Assembly (NCBI GenBank): GCA_934322085.1
Contig: CAKRGF010000037.1
Location: 1-23,424 of the forward strand
Origin: an uncultured Eubacterium sp.
GTDB lineage: Bacteria > Bacillota > Clostridia > Lachnospirales > Lachnospiraceae
Reading direction: 5' to 3'
Length of the DNA stretch: 23,424 nucleotides
Shown here: one piece after another, positions 22,447 to 23,424 of the stretch
Position numbering within the stretch: position 1 is the first letter of the stretch
How the letters are laid out: the number at the start of each line of letters is the position of its first letter
Notes under the pieces: model-generated
What the model was told of the DNA's origin: nothing
The model's database searches: none
Seen by the model: only the letters and a program-made list of their open reading frames with translations
Made by a program: the position numbers and the translations under genes

Positions 22447-23424
22447 ATGAGATGTCCAAGATGCGACGCTAATGTGAGCGACACAGCGACACTCTGCACA
22501 TTTTGCGGTCAGAATCTTTCGGTGATTCATTATATTCGCAGAGTATCCAATACTTATTATAATCTGGGATTGGAAAAGGCGAAAGTGCGTGACTTATCAG
22601 GTGCGATTGTTGTTTTAAAAAAAAGTTTAGAGTTTAACAAAAAAAATACCAATGCAAGAAATTTGCTTGGATTGATTTATTATGAGATGGGTGAGACCGT
22701 AGCAGCTCTGAGCGAGTGGGTATTGAGCAAATATCTGCAGGCCGATGAGAATGCAGCGGATTACTATATTAATACGGTTCAGAAGAATCAAACGGCACTG
22801 GATGCGACAAATCAAACGATTAAAAAGTACAATTCTGCTTTAGCGGCAGCGCAGGCAGGGAATGATGATTTGGCAATTATCCAATTAAAAAAAGTAGTGA
22901 GTCTGAATCCGCATTTTGTGCGTGCACAGCAGCTGCTTGCGTTATTGTATATTCATGACAAAGATTATCATAAGGCGGCGAAATGCTTAAACCGCGCCAG
23001 AAGAATTGACTTTAATAATACGACAACACTGCGTTATATGCAGGAAGTTGGTGATTTGGCTGCTTCCTCAGAGAAAGAGTTAGTGAAAAAGCCGTCAAAA
23101 AAAGACCCTCTTTCAAATGTAACTCCAGTGGGAACTTACAAGGAAGAGAAGCGGTCGTTAATGCCGGTTGTCTATGTAATCATTGGTGCCATTGTCGGAC
23201 TTGCTGTAGCATTTGTTCTGCTCTGGCCGACGATGAAGAACAGCGGAAGCGGAGAGGGCTCGCATATTTCGGATACGAATGACCAGCTAGCTGTGCAGTC
23301 TTCCCAGATTTCCGGCTTGAAGAAAGAGAAAGAACTTTTGCAGGAACAGATTGATAAACTGCAAAAACAGATAAAGGATGCGGATTCGTCTGCACAGAAA
23401 CAGACGGCAAGTTATGAAAAGTTA
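22447..23424 (+). CDS. Zinc-ribbon, TPR, single-pass membrane, coiled-coil protein (3'-partial)
   Basis: The frame is open to the window edge, 326 residues visible. I prefer ATG 22447 (MRCPRCDANV), with a purine-rich GGAAGGGG 9 bases upstream; the in-frame ATG 22420, overlapping the previous stop, would add nine basic residues. Order: zinc ribbon Cys3-x2-Cys6 ... Cys17-x2-Cys20; TPR-like helical repeats at about 34-205 (YYNLGLEKAKVRDLSGAIVVLKKSLEF, NARNLLGLIYYEMG, RAQQLLALLYIHDKDYHKAAKCL); a basic linker; a membrane helix at about 239-260; then a Ser/Gly linker and a coiled coil from about 288 (LKKEKELLQEQIDKLQKQI). This implies a cytoplasmic zinc/TPR scaffold anchored to an extracytoplasmic coiled coil, perhaps an envelope assembly or sensing protein. 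Function is not identified. Confidence 0.85.
   Translation, partial: MRCPRCDANVSDTATLCTFCGQNLSVIHYIRRVSNTYYNLGLEKAKVRDLSGAIVVLKKSLEFNKKNTNARNLLGLIYYEMGETVAALSEWVLSKYLQADENAADYYINTVQKNQTALDATNQTIKKYNSALAAAQAGNDDLAIIQLKKVVSLNPHFVRAQQLLALLYIHDKDYHKAAKCLNRARRIDFNNTTTLRYMQEVGDLAASSEKELVKKPSKKDPLSNVTPVGTYKEEKRSLMPVVYVIIGAIVGLAVAFVLLWPTMKNSGSGEGSHISDTNDQLAVQSSQISGLKKEKELLQEQIDKLQKQIKDADSSAQKQTASYEKL

Noticed and set aside
1..23424. CRISPR arrays, insertion sequences, tRNA or rRNA genes, phage attachment sites
   Set aside because: I scanned for regularly spaced repeats, transposase-like frames, terminal inverted repeats and tRNA-like TTCGA/CCA patterns and saw none that hold up by eye; a tRNAscan and IS search would be decisive.

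Overview
The window looks like chromosomal DNA of a low-GC, Gram-positive anaerobe of the Clostridia, most likely a gut Lachnospiraceae (Roseburia/Eubacterium rectale-like). This rests on AT-rich coding, strong GGAGG ribosome sites, a T-box leader on valS, a YesMN-type two-component pair, lipobox sugar-binding proteins and an FN3-type surface protein. The taxon is inferred from gene style, not from a marker. All supported genes are on the + strand. I see no tRNA, rRNA, CRISPR array, insertion sequence or prophage gene.

Layout. (1) 1-3524: the tail of a hexapeptide-repeat acetyltransferase carrying a one-base frameshift, a secreted Big/FN3/propeller-like protein, and a MarR-type regulator overlapping a small four-helix membrane protein. 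The regulator has a consensus promoter with a palindrome at its start site. (2) 3550-6871: a promoter and a structured leader, then a cytoplasmic SGNH hydrolase fused end-to-start with tgt (queuosine tRNA modification) and yajC (Sec accessory), closed by an intrinsic terminator. (3) 6925-14073: a probable operon of galK, galE (TTG start, Cys at the substrate gatekeeper position), an FGGY sugar kinase, a YesN-type response regulator and a YesM-type sensor kinase, ending in a terminator. (4) 14053-19059: a sugar ABC importer that resembles the E. coli galactofuranose system YtfQ-YtfR-YtfT-YjfF gene for gene, with an intercistronic stem-loop after the binding-protein gene and a terminator at the end. 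(5) 19102-22143: promoter, valine T-box riboswitch (specifier GUA) and valS. (6) 22197-23424: a promoter overlapped by a perfect palindrome, a 47-residue small protein, and a zinc-ribbon/TPR/transmembrane/coiled-coil protein cut by the window end.

How the genes work together. Regions 3 and 4 read as one sugar system. The sensor kinase and AraC-type regulator probably sense an external sugar or binding-protein state and switch on the ABC importer next door. The importer brings in a galactose- or arabinose-type sugar, perhaps as the furanose, and GalK and GalE feed galactose into the Leloir pathway. The FGGY kinase does not belong to the Leloir pathway and suggests a second substrate, perhaps a ketopentose. 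Neither galT nor pentose isomerase genes are in the window. The most unusual items are this mixed galactose/FGGY/YtfQ-like cluster, the leader with mutually exclusive hairpins before the SGNH hydrolase, the GalE Cys299 prediction, and the palindrome-controlled small-protein/zinc-ribbon pair.
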